DNA of 64,000 nucleotides, taken from positions 434,001 to 498,000 of the forward strand of contig NZ_JACOPD010000001.1 in assembly GCF_014287955.1 (NCBI RefSeq), in the 5' to 3' direction. The position numbers and the translations under genes are program-made. This DNA is from Lachnospira hominis (ex Liu et al. 2021). GTDB taxonomy: Bacteria > Bacillota > Clostridia > Lachnospirales > Lachnospiraceae. Below are positions 17,378 through 26,418 of this stretch, in pieces (position 1 is the stretch's first letter; the number at the start of each line of letters is the position of its first letter). The notes below the pieces were generated by a model that was not told where the DNA came from, ran no database searches, and saw nothing but the letters and a program-made list of their open reading frames with translations.

Positions 17378-19234
17378 CTATTCTACACTCTGTACAACTT
17401 CATTCTCTTTATTTTCTTCTTCAAAAAGAGCCTCAAATTCTTCTCTTGAAATCTTTTCTTTCTCAAGGAGAAGTGATGCACTCTTATCAAGAATATCCCT
17501 GTTCTCAGAGATAATTGTCTTTGCCCGTGAATAGCACTCATCAATTATATTCTTAACTTCCGCATCTATCTGTCCGGCAATATTTTCACCATATGGTCTT
17601 GTATGTGCAAGGTCTCTTCCGATAAAGACCTCGTCATTGTCTGTATCATAATTAATAAGTCCAAGTTTTGATGAAAATCCGTACTTTGTAACCATATCTC
17701 TTGCCGTCTGTGTTGCCTGTCGTATATCCTGTGAAGCACCTGTTGTAATATCATCAAATACAAGTTCCTCAGCAACACGTCCTCCGAGACTTACAATTAT
17801 ATTCTGAAGCATCTTGCCTCTTGTATTAAACATCTCGTCCTTTTCAGGAAGCGGCATTGTATATCCTGCTGCACCCATTCCTGTTGGAATTATTGATACC
17901 GAATGAACAGGTCCGACATCAGGAAGTACATGGAATAATATTGCATGTCCTGACTCATGGTATGCTGTAATCTTTTTCTCTTTTTCTGAAATAATCTTGC
18001 TTCTCTTTTCAACACCGATACCAACTTTAACAAATGCATAATTGACATCTTCATTTTTGATAAACTTGCGTCCGTGCTTGGCAGCATTGATTGCCGCCTC
18101 ATTGAGAAGATTTTCAAGGTCTGCACCTGTAAATCCGGCTGTAGTTCTTGAAAGGCTGTCAAGATCAACATCATCACCAAGAGGCTTCTTTGCCGCATGG
18201 ACATTAAGAATTGCAAGTCTTCCTGCAACATCAGGTCTTCCAACAACTACTTTTCTGTCAAATCTGCCAGGTCTTAAAATAGCTGGATCAAGAATATCAA
18301 TTCTGTTTGTGGCTGCCATTACAATGATGCCCTGATTTACACCAAATCCATCCATCTCAACAAGCATCTGGTTAAGTGTCTGCTCACGTTCATCATGGCC
18401 GCCGCCCATACCTGTTCCTCGTCTTCTTGCAACAGCATCAATCTCATCTATAAATACAATACAAGGTGCATTCTTTTTAGCTTCTTCAAAAAGGTCTCTT
18501 ACTCTTGAAGCACCCACGCCGACAAACATTTCTACAAAGTCAGAACCTGATATACTAAAAAACGGTACTCCTGCTTCACCTGCAATTGCCTTTGCAAGAA
18601 GTGTTTTACCTGTTCCCGGAGGGCCTGTAAGAATTACACCCTTTGGAATTCTTGCACCGAGCATTGTATATTTCACCGGATTTTTAAGGAAATCTACAAT
18701 CTCCGCAAGTTCTTCTTTTTCTTCATCAAGACCTGCAACATCATTAAATGTCACATGATTCTGGTCATTGGTCATAAGCTTCGCACGGCTCTTTCCAAAA
18801 TTCATCATCTTGGCATTGCCTCCGCCTCCACCCTGCCTTGTCATCATTGCAAATAAAAATATTATAACAAACAGACTTATTCCGATAGGAAGCACCGTCG
18901 TTATCCACACGCTCTGTCTTGAAACGTCTCTCAGATCATAAGAAATATTTTTCTTTGTGAGCATGCTCTGTATATCATTGACATCAGACACATTGAGCAT
19001 TTTTTGTTCTTTGCTGCCTGAAAATGATACATATAAAACACCTGTTGGAACTTCTGCATTCTGCTTTATTACAACGCTTGTAACGCTTCCGCTGTCAACG
19101 TCTTTAACAAATGCATCATACGTATAATCGCTTGTCTGACTGCCAAAGCGTGACATGAGCAGATACAGAACCGCAATAATCACAACCGCAACGGCATATA
19201 TTCCGAAGCCGCTGGCCTTTCCCTTGTTATTCAT
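17378..19234 (-). CDS. ftsH: ATP-dependent zinc metalloprotease FtsH
   Basis: The 618-residue product has two N-terminal membrane helices (about 10-28 and 108-128) around a short outside domain. An AAA+ ATPase follows with Walker A GPPGTGKT near 203 and Walker [11 protein letters not shown]. The zinc protease domain has HESGH near 425. FtsH degrades misfolded membrane proteins and regulators as a hexamer. It is the last gene of the tilS-hpt-ftsH operon, a very conserved order in Firmicutes, with AGGAGG before the ATG and a 9-nt gap from hpt. Confidence 0.97.
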   Translation of the reverse strand: MNNKGKASGFGIYAVAVVIIAVLYLLMSRFGSQTSDYTYDAFVKDVDSGSVTSVVIKQNAEVPTGVLYVSFSGSKEQKMLNVSDVNDIQSMLTKKNISYDLRDVSRQSVWITTVLPIGISLFVIIFLFAMMTRQGGGGGNAKMMNFGKSRAKLMTNDQNHVTFNDVAGLDEEKEELAEIVDFLKNPVKYTMLGARIPKGVILTGPPGTGKTLLAKAIAGEAGVPFFSISGSDFVEMFVGVGASRVRDLFEEAKKNAPCIVFIDEIDAVARRRGTGMGGGHDEREQTLNQMLVEMDGFGVNQGIIVMAATNRIDILDPAILRPGRFDRKVVVGRPDVAGRLAILNVHAAKKPLGDDVDLDSLSRTTAGFTGADLENLLNEAAINAAKHGRKFIKNEDVNYAFVKVGIGVEKRSKIISEKEKKITAYHESGHAILFHVLPDVGPVHSVSIIPTGMGAAGYTMPLPEKDEMFNTRGKMLQNIIVSLGGRVAEELVFDDITTGASQDIRQATQTARDMVTKYGFSSKLGLINYDTDNDEVFIGRDLAHTRPYGENIAGQIDAEVKNIIDECYSRAKTIISENRDILDKSASLLLEKEKISREEFEALFEEENKENEVVQSVE

Positions 19235-19243
19235 ATATTCCTC

Positions 19244-19768
19244 CTACAAATTTATTACTCCGACATATGGGAGATTTCTATAATTCTGGTCATAATCAAG
19301 ACCATATCCAACAACGAATTTATCAGGAATATTAAACCCGTTATAATCAACTTTAACATCGACTTCTCTTCTTTCCGGCTTATCAAGAAGAGTACATACC
19401 TTTAACGACTTAGGATTTCTTTCCTGAAGCATAGGAACAAGTCGTGAAAGAGTATTGCCCGAATCAATGATATCTTCGACAATAATTACATTATCACCTT
19501 CAATAGGCTCATCAAGTTCCTTTTTAACTTTCAGCGTTCCACTTGAAACAGTCTGGCTTCCATAACTTGAAACCTGCATAAAATCAAGGATTACAGGCAC
19601 TGTAATTCTCTTTGCAAGCTCACATGTAAAAAATACGCTTCCCTTGAGAATACATATTAACTTAACTGATTCTCCATCATAATCTTTGCTTATCTGGGCT
19701 GCAAGCTCACGAACTCTCTTCTGTACCTCTTCTTCTGATATCAGAACACTAATATTGTGTTTTTCCAT
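19244..19768 (-). CDS. hpt: Hypoxanthine phosphoribosyltransferase
   Basis: The 174-residue type I phosphoribosyltransferase makes IMP/GMP from hypoxanthine or guanine and PRPP in purine salvage. The PRPP-binding loop is visible as VIIVEDIIDSGNTLS near residue 93, and the substrate region as KFVVGYGLDYDQNYRNLPYV, typical of bacterial Hpt. It is 5 nt after tilS and 9 nt before ftsH. AGGAGG is 10 nt before the ATG. Confidence 0.97.
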   Translation of the reverse strand: MEKHNISVLISEEEVQKRVRELAAQISKDYDGESVKLICILKGSVFFTCELAKRITVPVILDFMQVSSYGSQTVSSGTLKVKKELDEPIEGDNVIIVEDIIDSGNTLSRLVPMLQERNPKSLKVCTLLDKPERREVDVKVDYNGFNIPDKFVVGYGLDYDQNYRNLPYVGVINL

Positions 19769-19773
19769 CGCTA

Positions 19774-21222
19774 TTATTCCTCCTGAAAATTTAATGTCAT
19801 TTCTAAAATATGTTTTGTTGTATCATCAATCAGATACGACTGACAACGCCTGATTCCGGCAGCCCACAAAACTTCCGAATTCTGTGCCACAATAAGCACT
19901 TTATCCCTGTTTTGCGGTTCGACTTTTCGGTCTATCAGCTCATTTTTCAATTTTTTTCTACCGCCATCAGATGAAAATATAAAATAATCTCCATTCTGCC
20001 TGAAACGAATATGAATCGTATTCTCTATTTTATCATAATCAAAATATTTAGTATAGTCATTCCCACTAAATTTTCCATTAAGATTATTAACCATTTGGAA
20101 ATTTATACTATTTAAATATACATTTTTTCCGTTCAGATATATATTCTTTCCAACAGGATATTCTTTTTTGACACCACTGTAATCAATCTCATTTTTATTT
20201 ATTTTAATCAAAAAATCATCTGTAGCTGCATCGCAGCTGTTTTTCCGTTCAAATATAAGTCTGTCATATATTTTTTTCACGCACAAAGACCACGGCATAT
20301 CATGTACTTTACCAGTATCACCGCACGCTATGCCGTCAACCGCCTCGATATTTACCCGGTATATATTTTTGTGTTTTCCCGAAAGTCTGAATAACACGTT
20401 TCTGTATACGCGTTCACGTATGCATATATCAAGCTTTAAAAACTCTTCAAGATGTTCAATTACCGCATCTTCTTTTCCATAAACCACATATTCATCAATT
20501 GCCTGGCAAGTCTCTTTTTCTATATGCGACTCTATCTTTGCTGCATCCAAAGATGCTGCACACAGCGATTGTGTCACGTTTGGATTAAAAATATCTTTCA
20601 TAAGAGGAATGAGAATATTTCTCACTTTATTTCTCGTATAATCATCATCAAGATTTGTCGAATCAGTTATAAAACCCTGTCCTTCTTTTTCAAGAAAATC
20701 TTCTATATCCTGTCTTGTAACACAAAGAAGCGGCCGGATTATATCGCCATTAACCGGATTCATTCCAACAAGCCCGGCAAGTCCGGTTCCACGCATAAGA
20801 TGCATAAGCACAGTCTCCGCCTGGTCGTCCATATGATGTGCAACCGCAATTTTTGCATCAGGATAACACTTTGCTTCTGCTCTGAAAATCCTGTATCTTT
20901 CCTGCCTTCCCGCTTCTTCCTCACTCATATTGCCATTTTTTGCAATCATAGGTATATTTACATGATATGATTGAAATGCAAGTCCGTTTGCCTGTGCAAA
21001 TTCTTTGGCAAATTTCTCGTCACGTTCTGCTTCTTCCCCTCTTATTCCATGATTTACATGAACTGTCACAATATTTATACCCAGTCTGTGGATTTCAATT
21101 ATTCTTTTTAAAACCATAACAAGACATACGGAATCTGCACCGCCTGAAAGTCCTGCCACAATCGTTTTTGTATTATCAGACATTCCTGTCTTTTTCATAT
21201 AGTCATATACTTTTTCAATCAT
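19774..21222 (-). CDS. tilS: tRNA(Ile)-lysidine synthase
   Basis: The 482-residue product is a PP-loop ATPase with the signature SGGADS at 26-31. It changes C34 to lysidine in tRNA-Ile(CAU), so that AUA is read as isoleucine. Other visible parts are HVNHGIRGEEAERDE, the AHHMDDQAETVLMHLMRGTG segment of the catalytic domain and a C-terminal TilS domain (about 400-482). It sits between spoIIE and hpt as in Bacillus and many clostridia. Confidence 0.96.
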   Translation of the reverse strand: MIEKVYDYMKKTGMSDNTKTIVAGLSGGADSVCLVMVLKRIIEIHRLGINIVTVHVNHGIRGEEAERDEKFAKEFAQANGLAFQSYHVNIPMIAKNGNMSEEEAGRQERYRIFRAEAKCYPDAKIAVAHHMDDQAETVLMHLMRGTGLAGLVGMNPVNGDIIRPLLCVTRQDIEDFLEKEGQGFITDSTNLDDDYTRNKVRNILIPLMKDIFNPNVTQSLCAASLDAAKIESHIEKETCQAIDEYVVYGKEDAVIEHLEEFLKLDICIRERVYRNVLFRLSGKHKNIYRVNIEAVDGIACGDTGKVHDMPWSLCVKKIYDRLIFERKNSCDAATDDFLIKINKNEIDYSGVKKEYPVGKNIYLNGKNVYLNSINFQMVNNLNGKFSGNDYTKYFDYDKIENTIHIRFRQNGDYFIFSSDGGRKKLKNELIDRKVEPQNRDKVLIVAQNSEVLWAAGIRRCQSYLIDDTTKHILEMTLNFQEE

Positions 21223-21285
21223 ATCCAGTCCGTTCTTTTGTCACTATAACAAATATAACTTTATATTATACCAGAAATTATATTA

Positions 21286-22413
21286 TTATTTGTCATAAGT
21301 GTCAAACAGTCCGAGTACAAGAACTGTCATATCATCAGATGGCTTTCCGCCATTATATTTTAATGATTTACGCATTATCTCTTCTGCCATTGCATCCGGC
21401 TTTTTAACAGATATTGTATTTATAATATCTGCGAATATTTTTTCTTTATCAACATTGGGAATATTATCTAACAACCCGTCACTTACCATAATAACATAGT
21501 CACCATTATAAAGCTTTTTATTAACACGCTCATAATCAACCTTTTCAAGCACGCCAAGTGGCAGTGTTGTCGATTTTATAACTTCCACCGATGAATCACG
21601 CTTTATAAATGTAGCCGCCGCCCCCATTTTAATACACGACATTATTCCTGTGTTACAGTCAATCACGCTCATGTCCATAGTTACAGGATTGACACTCTTA
21701 GAACCGCCTGCAATATACGCCGCATTTATAAGGTCCAATGCAGCATGTTCATCAAATCCTGCATCTATGCAGTTTTCCATAAGTTCAATAACCATGCGGC
21801 TCTCTATAAAAGCCCTCTTCCCGCTTCCCATTCCGTCAGCTATCGCCGCGGTTGTTTTTCCACAATCAAGTCTTGAAATAAGAAAATTATCCCCATTAAA
21901 TTTACTGCATCCTTTGCCACGGCGTGCAACTCCCGTAAGCATGCGGAATCTGCTCTCCTGTATAAATATAAACTGCTCAAATTGTTCATGAATAGTTGTC
22001 CTGTCTGAACCCGGAAGATAATAGCCAAGCCCGAATACTTCGGATATGATTGGCAGAATCTTTTTTACCGAAACACATCCCCTGCCGACAGTCCTTGCCT
22101 GCATCACAAGCTCAGCCGCCCCATGATGGTTTCTGATTGTCGATAAATTCTTTATTCTCACACCGGAAAGAAAACATTTTCTGAAAAGTTCCTTTGCAAT
22201 ATCTTTAGGGATTTCTTCTGAATACAGGTGCGTTGTCACACATTCATCCAACACATCAGCAACAAGAAGGAGCTGTCTTGATATTCCTGGGTCCGCTGTC
22301 TTGAACTCTGCCGCATTTTCATATACTTCCCCTAATCTTCTGAATGTCTTAGCCGTCTCTTCAAGCTTGTTAAAAGAATATGTAGTTACATAATCACGAA
22401 CACTCTCACTCAT
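21286..22413 (-). CDS. spoIIE: Short, soluble SpoIIE-type PP2C phosphatase
   Basis: I start it at the second ATG (22413), which has GGGAGG at 7 nt; the first ATG at 22419 is too close. The 375-residue protein has a helical N-terminal part (1-160) and a complete SpoIIE/PP2C catalytic domain with metal-binding Asp residues in IADGMGSG near 191, MVSDGLLDN and PSDDMTVL. Bacillus SpoIIE is about 827 residues with ten membrane helices; these are absent here and there is no room for them upstream. Position between divIC and tilS supports orthology. It should dephosphorylate the anti-anti-sigma factor SpoIIAA and release sigma-F, but without its own membrane anchor. Confidence 0.85.
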   Translation of the reverse strand: MSESVRDYVTTYSFNKLEETAKTFRRLGEVYENAAEFKTADPGISRQLLLVADVLDECVTTHLYSEEIPKDIAKELFRKCFLSGVRIKNLSTIRNHHGAAELVMQARTVGRGCVSVKKILPIISEVFGLGYYLPGSDRTTIHEQFEQFIFIQESRFRMLTGVARRGKGCSKFNGDNFLISRLDCGKTTAAIADGMGSGKRAFIESRMVIELMENCIDAGFDEHAALDLINAAYIAGGSKSVNPVTMDMSVIDCNTGIMSCIKMGAAATFIKRDSSVEVIKSTTLPLGVLEKVDYERVNKKLYNGDYVIMVSDGLLDNIPNVDKEKIFADIINTISVKKPDAMAEEIMRKSLKYNGGKPSDDMTVLVLGLFDTYDK

Positions 22414-22451
22414 AATCATACCTCCCTGTCTGTGATTCTTTGCTTTTGTAT

Positions 22452-22484
22452 ATTATAACCATATGTTCTGTCATTTTTTGTCAT
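22452..22484 (-). promoter_or_regulatory. Candidate spoIIE promoter with 21-nt spacer and TGACA repeats
   Basis: On the minus strand ATGACA (22479-22484) and TATAAT (22452-22457) are separated by 21 nt. A second ATGACA lies exactly 10 nt further on, inside the spacer. Long spacers with Spo0A boxes over the -35 are known for Spo0A-activated spoIIE and spoIIG in Bacillus. The repeats match the Spo0A box (TGTCGAA) only partly, so the regulator is inferred. Confidence 0.45.
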
Positions 22485-22501
22485 AATGTAGTGATGACAA
22501 C

Positions 22502-22570
22502 AAAAAAAGAGGCTGATACGCTGAAAATATTAAGAGGTTTCCCCCCTCACTGTGCGTATCAGTCTCTTTT
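22502..22570 (-). terminator. Terminator between divIC and spoIIE
   Basis: On the minus strand GAGACTGATACGC pairs with GCGTATCAGCCTC (one mismatch) over a long loop, followed by seven T. It separates the yabP-yabQ-divIC unit from spoIIE. Confidence 0.85.
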
Positions 22571-22583
22571 ATGTATGTATCTG

Positions 22584-22910
22584 TCAATCATCCGGTTTTA
22601 TAAGAATCTCATCCGGATAAAGAAGTCCAAACTTATTCTTTGCAACTTCCTCTACAAATTTCTTTGTCTTAACGTACTTTTTATATTCTTCAAGTTCTTT
22701 CTGCCGCTGCTGCTGCTCATTTATCTGCTGTGTAAGGGATTCACTCTGTTCCTCGTAAATCCTGTTTTTCTTTTCCAGCGTCCTTTTTCCATTCCACATG
22801 GCAACACCAAGCAGAAGTACAAGTATCACGGCTGTTATCATTCCGGCAACACTTGAACGTTTCTGTCTTTTTAGACGCTGCTGTTTTTCCCATCTGGATT
22901 CAAACTGCAT
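22584..22910 (-). CDS. divIC: DivIC/FtsB-like septum formation initiator
   Basis: The 108-residue bitopic membrane protein has a basic N-terminal tail, one helix (about 22-40) and an outside coiled coil (about 44-85, rich in Q/E/K), ending in a short conserved region KNKFGLLYPDEILI. This layout is typical of DivIC/FtsL/FtsB divisome proteins. It overlaps the 3' end of yabQ by 40 nt and has its own AGAGGAAA site. Position between yabQ and spoIIE matches Bacillus divIC. Confidence 0.92.
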   Translation of the reverse strand: MQFESRWEKQQRLKRQKRSSVAGMITAVILVLLLGVAMWNGKRTLEKKNRIYEEQSESLTQQINEQQQRQKELEEYKKYVKTKKFVEEVAKNKFGLLYPDEILIKPDD

Positions 22911-23335
22911 TTTTTCCTCTTTTCCCCGGATGCTCTACGTCTTTTGACATGAGCATCCAGCTCATGTACTTTTATTTTAATCAATAAGAACAGTTTTTTC
23001 AATGGTTTCAAAATAAATATCAATAATCCGGTCATATATTTCACAAATAATTTTCCAAATGCGTACCTGTAAATCAATGCACCAAATATCTGCGATATTA
23101 CAATAAAGCCCCTGATAATGCCATTATTTCTTTCATAAAGGCAGGTAAAAACACGTATGCTTACATAAAACCAGAACAGTATATCCTCAACCGCCATTGT
23201 ATACACATGTTTATGCTTAAACACCCGCCGGAATACACGAATACAGTCATATATAAACGCAAACATCATTCCCATAAATAATGCTGCAAAAAATGTACTT
23301 TGTTCCCAGATAATAAGACTGCTCACTTTACCCAA
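22871..23335 (-). CDS. yabQ: Spore cortex biosynthesis protein YabQ
   Basis: The product is about 154 residues with several membrane helices (about 10-30, 48-66, 75-95, 100-118) and a basic C-terminal tail. It fits YabQ, needed in Bacillus for spore cortex formation and located in the forespore membranes. The start is uncertain: the frame can begin at a TTG (23335) or a GTG (23326), and neither has a clear ribosome site. It lies between yabP (28-nt gap) and divIC (40-nt overlap), which supports the call. Confidence 0.88.
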   Translation of the reverse strand: MGKVSSLIIWEQSTFFAALFMGMMFAFIYDCIRVFRRVFKHKHVYTMAVEDILFWFYVSIRVFTCLYERNNGIIRGFIVISQIFGALIYRYAFGKLFVKYMTGLLIFILKPLKKLFLLIKIKVHELDAHVKRRRASGEKRKKCSLNPDGKNSSV

Positions 23336-23363
23336 TCAGCTTTTTGCCACCCGGCAGGCATGT

Positions 23364-23651
23364 CTAACGCATAAGCCTGCTAAAGAATGACTCTCCCTTC
23401 TTGCCAAAGCTGGAAACTTCCGAATATTCCAATGACTGTATGCTGCCATCTATGTCAAGTTCACCCTTCTCTACAGACAGCCTGTTCACATGAAGATTGT
23501 CACCTTTTACAGTTACAACACCGTAATCTGTCTCAAGCAGAATCTTATTTAAATCGAATGAGATAACATCACTTATTCCCGTCATCTCAAGACGTTTACG
23601 GTCTTCCATGTTAAGTCTGTGCGAACGCCTCTGTTTTATTTTTTCTTCCAT
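23364..23651 (-). CDS. yabP: Sporulation protein YabP
   Basis: The 95-residue product belongs to the YabP/YqfC family. It has an N-terminal basic segment with SHRLNMEDRKRLEMTGI and a small beta-rich domain (EYGVV-like YGVVTVKGDNLHV, GELDIDGSIQSLEYSE). In Bacillus it is a mother-cell, sigma-E-dependent sporulation protein. GGAGG precedes the ATG, and a sigma-E-like promoter lies 40-70 nt upstream. Presence of yabP and yabQ argues for a spore-forming lineage. Confidence 0.93.
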   Translation of the reverse strand: MEEKIKQRRSHRLNMEDRKRLEMTGISDVISFDLNKILLETDYGVVTVKGDNLHVNRLSVEKGELDIDGSIQSLEYSEVSSFGKKGESFFSRLMR

Positions 23652-23690
23652 AATACCCGCCTCCCATACATAAAAAATTGTATCTTGTTT

Positions 23691-23719
23691 AATGTATGTC
23701 TTAACAGGCGTTTATATTC
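23691..23719 (-). promoter_or_regulatory. Sigma-E-like promoter of yabP
   Basis: On the minus strand GAATATA (23713-23719), 14 nt, then CATACATT (23691-23698). The Bacillus sigma-E consensus is about KMATATT, 14-15 nt, CATACAnT. The -10 matches fully and the -35 at six of seven positions. It lies between rlbA and yabP. Confidence 0.65.
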
Positions 23720-23736
23720 GGAAATAATAATGACTT

Positions 23737-23976
23737 TTAAATATATTCAAACATGTCCGCCGCTTCTTCTTTTTTCACTGTATCTTTTACATCAAGAACA
23801 CGGACTTTTACACTTCTGTTACCAAATTCAATCTCTATAACATCACCTTCCTTTACATCAACTGATGCCTTGGCAACTTTCCCATTTATTGTAACCCTTC
23901 CTGCATCGCATGCATCATTGGCAACTGTCCTTCTTTTGATAAGTCTTGATACTTTTAAATATTTATCTAATCTCAT
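23737..23976 (-). CDS. rlbA: S4-domain RNA-binding protein (RlbA/YabO, Hsp15-like)
   Basis: I set the start at ATG 23976 with AAGGAG 7 nt upstream. An open frame continues further, but it runs through the hairpin element and is not protein-like. The 79-residue product is a stand-alone S4 domain (MRLDKYLKVSRLIKRRTVAN, GRVTINGKVAKASVDVKEGD), the YabO/RlbA/Hsp15 family that binds structured rRNA, for example stalled 50S subunits with nascent chains. Order hup-rlbA-yabP agrees with Firmicute synteny. Confidence 0.92.
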   Translation of the reverse strand: MRLDKYLKVSRLIKRRTVANDACDAGRVTINGKVAKASVDVKEGDVIEIEFGNRSVKVRVLDVKDTVKKEEAADMFEYI

Positions 23977-24042
23977 AACCTGTCTCCTTATATTATAACC
24001 TGTATCAGTATTTCTGACCTGTATCAGCCTTTTATACACATA

Positions 24043-24186
24043 AACTATGAGAAACACGCTCTGCGAGTTTCTCAAGTTATCGCGGCAGTCGCCAAGGTCT
24101 CGTGCAAGCACGGACTTTGGCTCGTTACACGCGTAAATCTGAAAACAGGAAGCCCACCAGTCTTTCGACACGATGCACTTCCTGTT
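24043..24186 (-). ncRNA. Three-hairpin structured element between hup and rlbA
   Basis: Three good stem-loops lie in a row. Plus-strand 24043-24078 is an AACT/TGAGAAAC stem with a bulge and an inner CGC/GCG. 24091-24121 is GCCAA with TTGGC, then GTC/GAC and CGTG/CACG. 24144-24186 is AACAGGAAG with CTTCCTGTT and, on the minus strand, an inner GTC-GAAA-GAC tetraloop. It lies downstream of hup and 67 nt before rlbA. GC content is higher than in the flanks. It could be a structured leader, a small RNA or a mobile repeat; the first hairpin end recurs at 1195 and 54056. No known RNA family is recognised. Confidence 0.5.
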
Positions 24187-24219
24187 CAAAAATTACATTT
24201 TCACAAATCCTAAATTTAA

Positions 24220-24495
24220 TTATGCATTAACTGCATCTTTTAAAGCCTTACCAGCCTTGAACTTAGGAGCCTTGCAGGCAGCAATCTTAATCTCTGCACC
24301 AGTCTGTGGGTTCTTGCCTGTTCTTGCAGCTCTCTCTGATACTTCAAATGTACCAAAGCCAACTAACTGAACTTTTTCACCCTTCTTTAATTCTTCTGCA
24401 ACAACATCGATAAGAGCCTTTAAAGCCTTCTCGCTGTCCTTCTTTGTTAATTCTGTCTTTTCTGAAATTGCTGCTACTAACTCTGTTTTATTCAT
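24220..24495 (-). CDS. hup: HU family DNA-binding protein
   Basis: The 91-residue product is a standard [22 protein letters not shown] at the N-terminus, the GFGTFEV turn, the DNA-binding arm with RTGKNPQTG and the C-terminal [14 protein letters not shown]. It binds and bends DNA as a dimer and organises the nucleoid. It is strongly expressed in most bacteria, and a near-consensus promoter and a 5'-end hairpin are seen upstream. The stop is followed by the three-hairpin element. Confidence 0.97.
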   Translation of the reverse strand: MNKTELVAAISEKTELTKKDSEKALKALIDVVAEELKKGEKVQLVGFGTFEVSERAARTGKNPQTGAEIKIAACKAPKFKAGKALKDAVNA

Positions 24496-24519
24496 TGTAA
24501 ATCTCTCCTCAACAGGTAT

Positions 24520-24544
24520 ATTTTATTGGTCTACCCAATAAAAT
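24520..24544 (-). promoter_or_regulatory. Perfect inverted repeat at the 5' end of the hup transcript
   Basis: ATTTTATTGG and CCAATAAAAT form a perfect 10-bp stem with a 5-nt loop, starting just after the -10 box. It would be the first structure in the hup mRNA, or an operator covering the transcription start. Confidence 0.6.
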
Positions 24545-24546
24545 CA

Positions 24547-24575
24547 TTTATAAACTCTTTTAATCCATTTGTCAA
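24547..24575 (-). promoter_or_regulatory. Sigma-A promoter of hup
   Basis: On the minus strand TTGACA (24570-24575), a 17-nt spacer and TATAAA (24547-24552). This is near consensus and fits a highly expressed gene. Confidence 0.8.
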
Positions 24576-24666
24576 TATAAGCCATTTATTTTAGTCATTT
24601 TCACAGTTTTCAAGCGGTTTTGAGGCTTTTTAGCCACCAATTCTTGTTAAAAATGCCAATCTTTAC

Positions 24667-26418
24667 TTATATCATTACTCCGGACCTATGTTTGCTCTTC
24701 TCAATCTTTTCATTCAGTTTTCTGCATGGTATAGCAAATAAAAGCCCAATCAGAAGCGATATTATCACATAAACACAAAGATATCCAAGATATTTCCAGT
24801 AATTAAGCTGGTATGAACCACCTACACATTCTCTCATTGCATTCATCGCGTGAGTAAATGGAAGGAATTCGTATATTTTCTGGTAAACCTTTGGAAGCAC
24901 CTCTATCGGGAATGTACCACCGGCTCCTGCTACCTGAATAACCATTATAACTACAGCCAGTGCCTCACCGACATTGCCCATTGCAACTGTGAGCGAATAC
25001 ATAAATATTGTAAATACAAAGCTTGTAACCGATGCAGCAAACCAGAATTTAAACGGGCTTACGCACTGGATCCCTATATAATACAAATCGCCAAGCGTAA
25101 CAAGAAGTGCCTGTGCCTGCCCTATAAGGAAAAATGTTATATATCTTCCGAAATAAGCCTGATATGGCTTAACATCAGGATGCTCTTTCTGTGGTTTTAC
25201 TCCCACATGTATAATTGCAACAAGAATAAGTCCGCCCACCCATATTGCAAGAACTGTGTAAAACGGAGACATCGCAGAACCATATGTCGCTATAGGATAT
25301 ATTGCCTCTGTCTCAATCTCGACAGGTGATGCAACAAATGAACCGAAACTGTCCGCATCAAGTCCCAACACTTTCAAAAGCATATCATAGCTTCCGCTAT
25401 TCTTTATATTATTAAGTTTTTCTATTGTTGAACTTAAATCCGTTTTGAGACTGCCAAGCATCTCTTTCGTATCTTTAAGATTCACACCTGCCGTCGAAAT
25501 AGATGATGCAAAACTGTCTATATTGCCATCCGCTTTTGAATATATATTGATAACACTATCCATTATCTGTGAAATCTGTCCAAGACCGGCCGCAAGCTGG
25601 CTGGAAACACTTGAATCAAGTATATTTCCCTTTGATGCTATCTTCATAAGAGAATCTACTTTCTGCTGCTCAGCGATGATTTTTTTTGACATATCAGGTG
25701 AAATCTGTCCCGCTGCATTCATAGCAGACGATGCCGAATCTGTGACACTTATCAATGCCGTAAGTATCGTGTCATATGAATCAAGCTGTGTATTAAGCTG
25801 CTGCATTTTTGACAAAAGGATGTCAAGAACTGTCTGGCCTGATGTCATATTTTCCTGATTTGCCGATGTATCAACTCCATCTGCCGCCTTTACAAATGTC
25901 TGTGCAATTGTACTTATAAATGTTGAGTTGACCTGCTGCTGAACTGCTGTCTTTGCCTTATCTGTAATCTTTGGTGCAATCGCATTCTTTTTCTGATTTG
26001 TATAATAATCTATCTCAGGATGCGTAACACTGTCTGTAAGAAAACTTACCATTTTCTTTGAAAAATCTTCCGGCATTACAAGTGCCGCATAATAATCGCC
26101 AGCGTAAACACCGTCTATAGCATCCTTTGTGCTGTCTGTAAATACCCATCCAATTGTAGTATTAGATTCAAGTGCCTCAATAATAGTATCACCCATATTA
26201 AATTGCAGACTATCCATAACAATTCCCTTATCATCAGATGCAACCGCTACTTTTATCCTTGAAGTTGACTCTTCTCCATATGGGTCCCAGTTTGAAAGAA
26301 TATTAAACCATGCATACAATGACGGCAGTATTATAAGTCCCATCACAACTACAACCGCAACTACGTTTTTACTTATTCTTTTCCAGTCTGAAATAAAAAC
26401 TTTGTATATATTTTTCAT
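24667..26418 (-). CDS. YhgE/Pip-family membrane protein (paralogue 1)
   Basis: The 583-residue product has the YhgE/Pip layout: an N-terminal helix (about 18-38) with LPSLYAWFNILSNWDPY, a long outside domain (about 40-370) with helical, coiled-coil-like stretches, and five to six C-terminal helices (about 375-570) of the ABC-2 permease type with PFTHAMNAMRECVGG. Family members include the lactococcal phage receptor Pip and mycobacterial MmpL-like export partners; the transport substrate is unknown. It overlaps the middle gene of the block by 4 nt (ATGA) and is related to the 717-residue protein at 27062, so the two may form one complex. Confidence 0.88.
   Translation of the reverse strand: MKNIYKVFISDWKRISKNVVAVVVVMGLIILPSLYAWFNILSNWDPYGEESTSRIKVAVASDDKGIVMDSLQFNMGDTIIEALESNTTIGWVFTDSTKDAIDGVYAGDYYAALVMPEDFSKKMVSFLTDSVTHPEIDYYTNQKKNAIAPKITDKAKTAVQQQVNSTFISTIAQTFVKAADGVDTSANQENMTSGQTVLDILLSKMQQLNTQLDSYDTILTALISVTDSASSAMNAAGQISPDMSKKIIAEQQKVDSLMKIASKGNILDSSVSSQLAAGLGQISQIMDSVINIYSKADGNIDSFASSISTAGVNLKDTKEMLGSLKTDLSSTIEKLNNIKNSGSYDMLLKVLGLDADSFGSFVASPVEIETEAIYPIATYGSAMSPFYTVLAIWVGGLILVAIIHVGVKPQKEHPDVKPYQAYFGRYITFFLIGQAQALLVTLGDLYYIGIQCVSPFKFWFAASVTSFVFTIFMYSLTVAMGNVGEALAVVIMVIQVAGAGGTFPIEVLPKVYQKIYEFLPFTHAMNAMRECVGGSYQLNYWKYLGYLCVYVIISLLIGLLFAIPCRKLNEKIEKSKHRSGVMI

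Noticed and set aside
23977..24189. N-terminal extension of the S4-domain protein by 71 residues
   Set aside because: The extension crosses the three-hairpin element, has no ribosome site, and the internal ATG at 23976 has AAGGAG and the exact family start.
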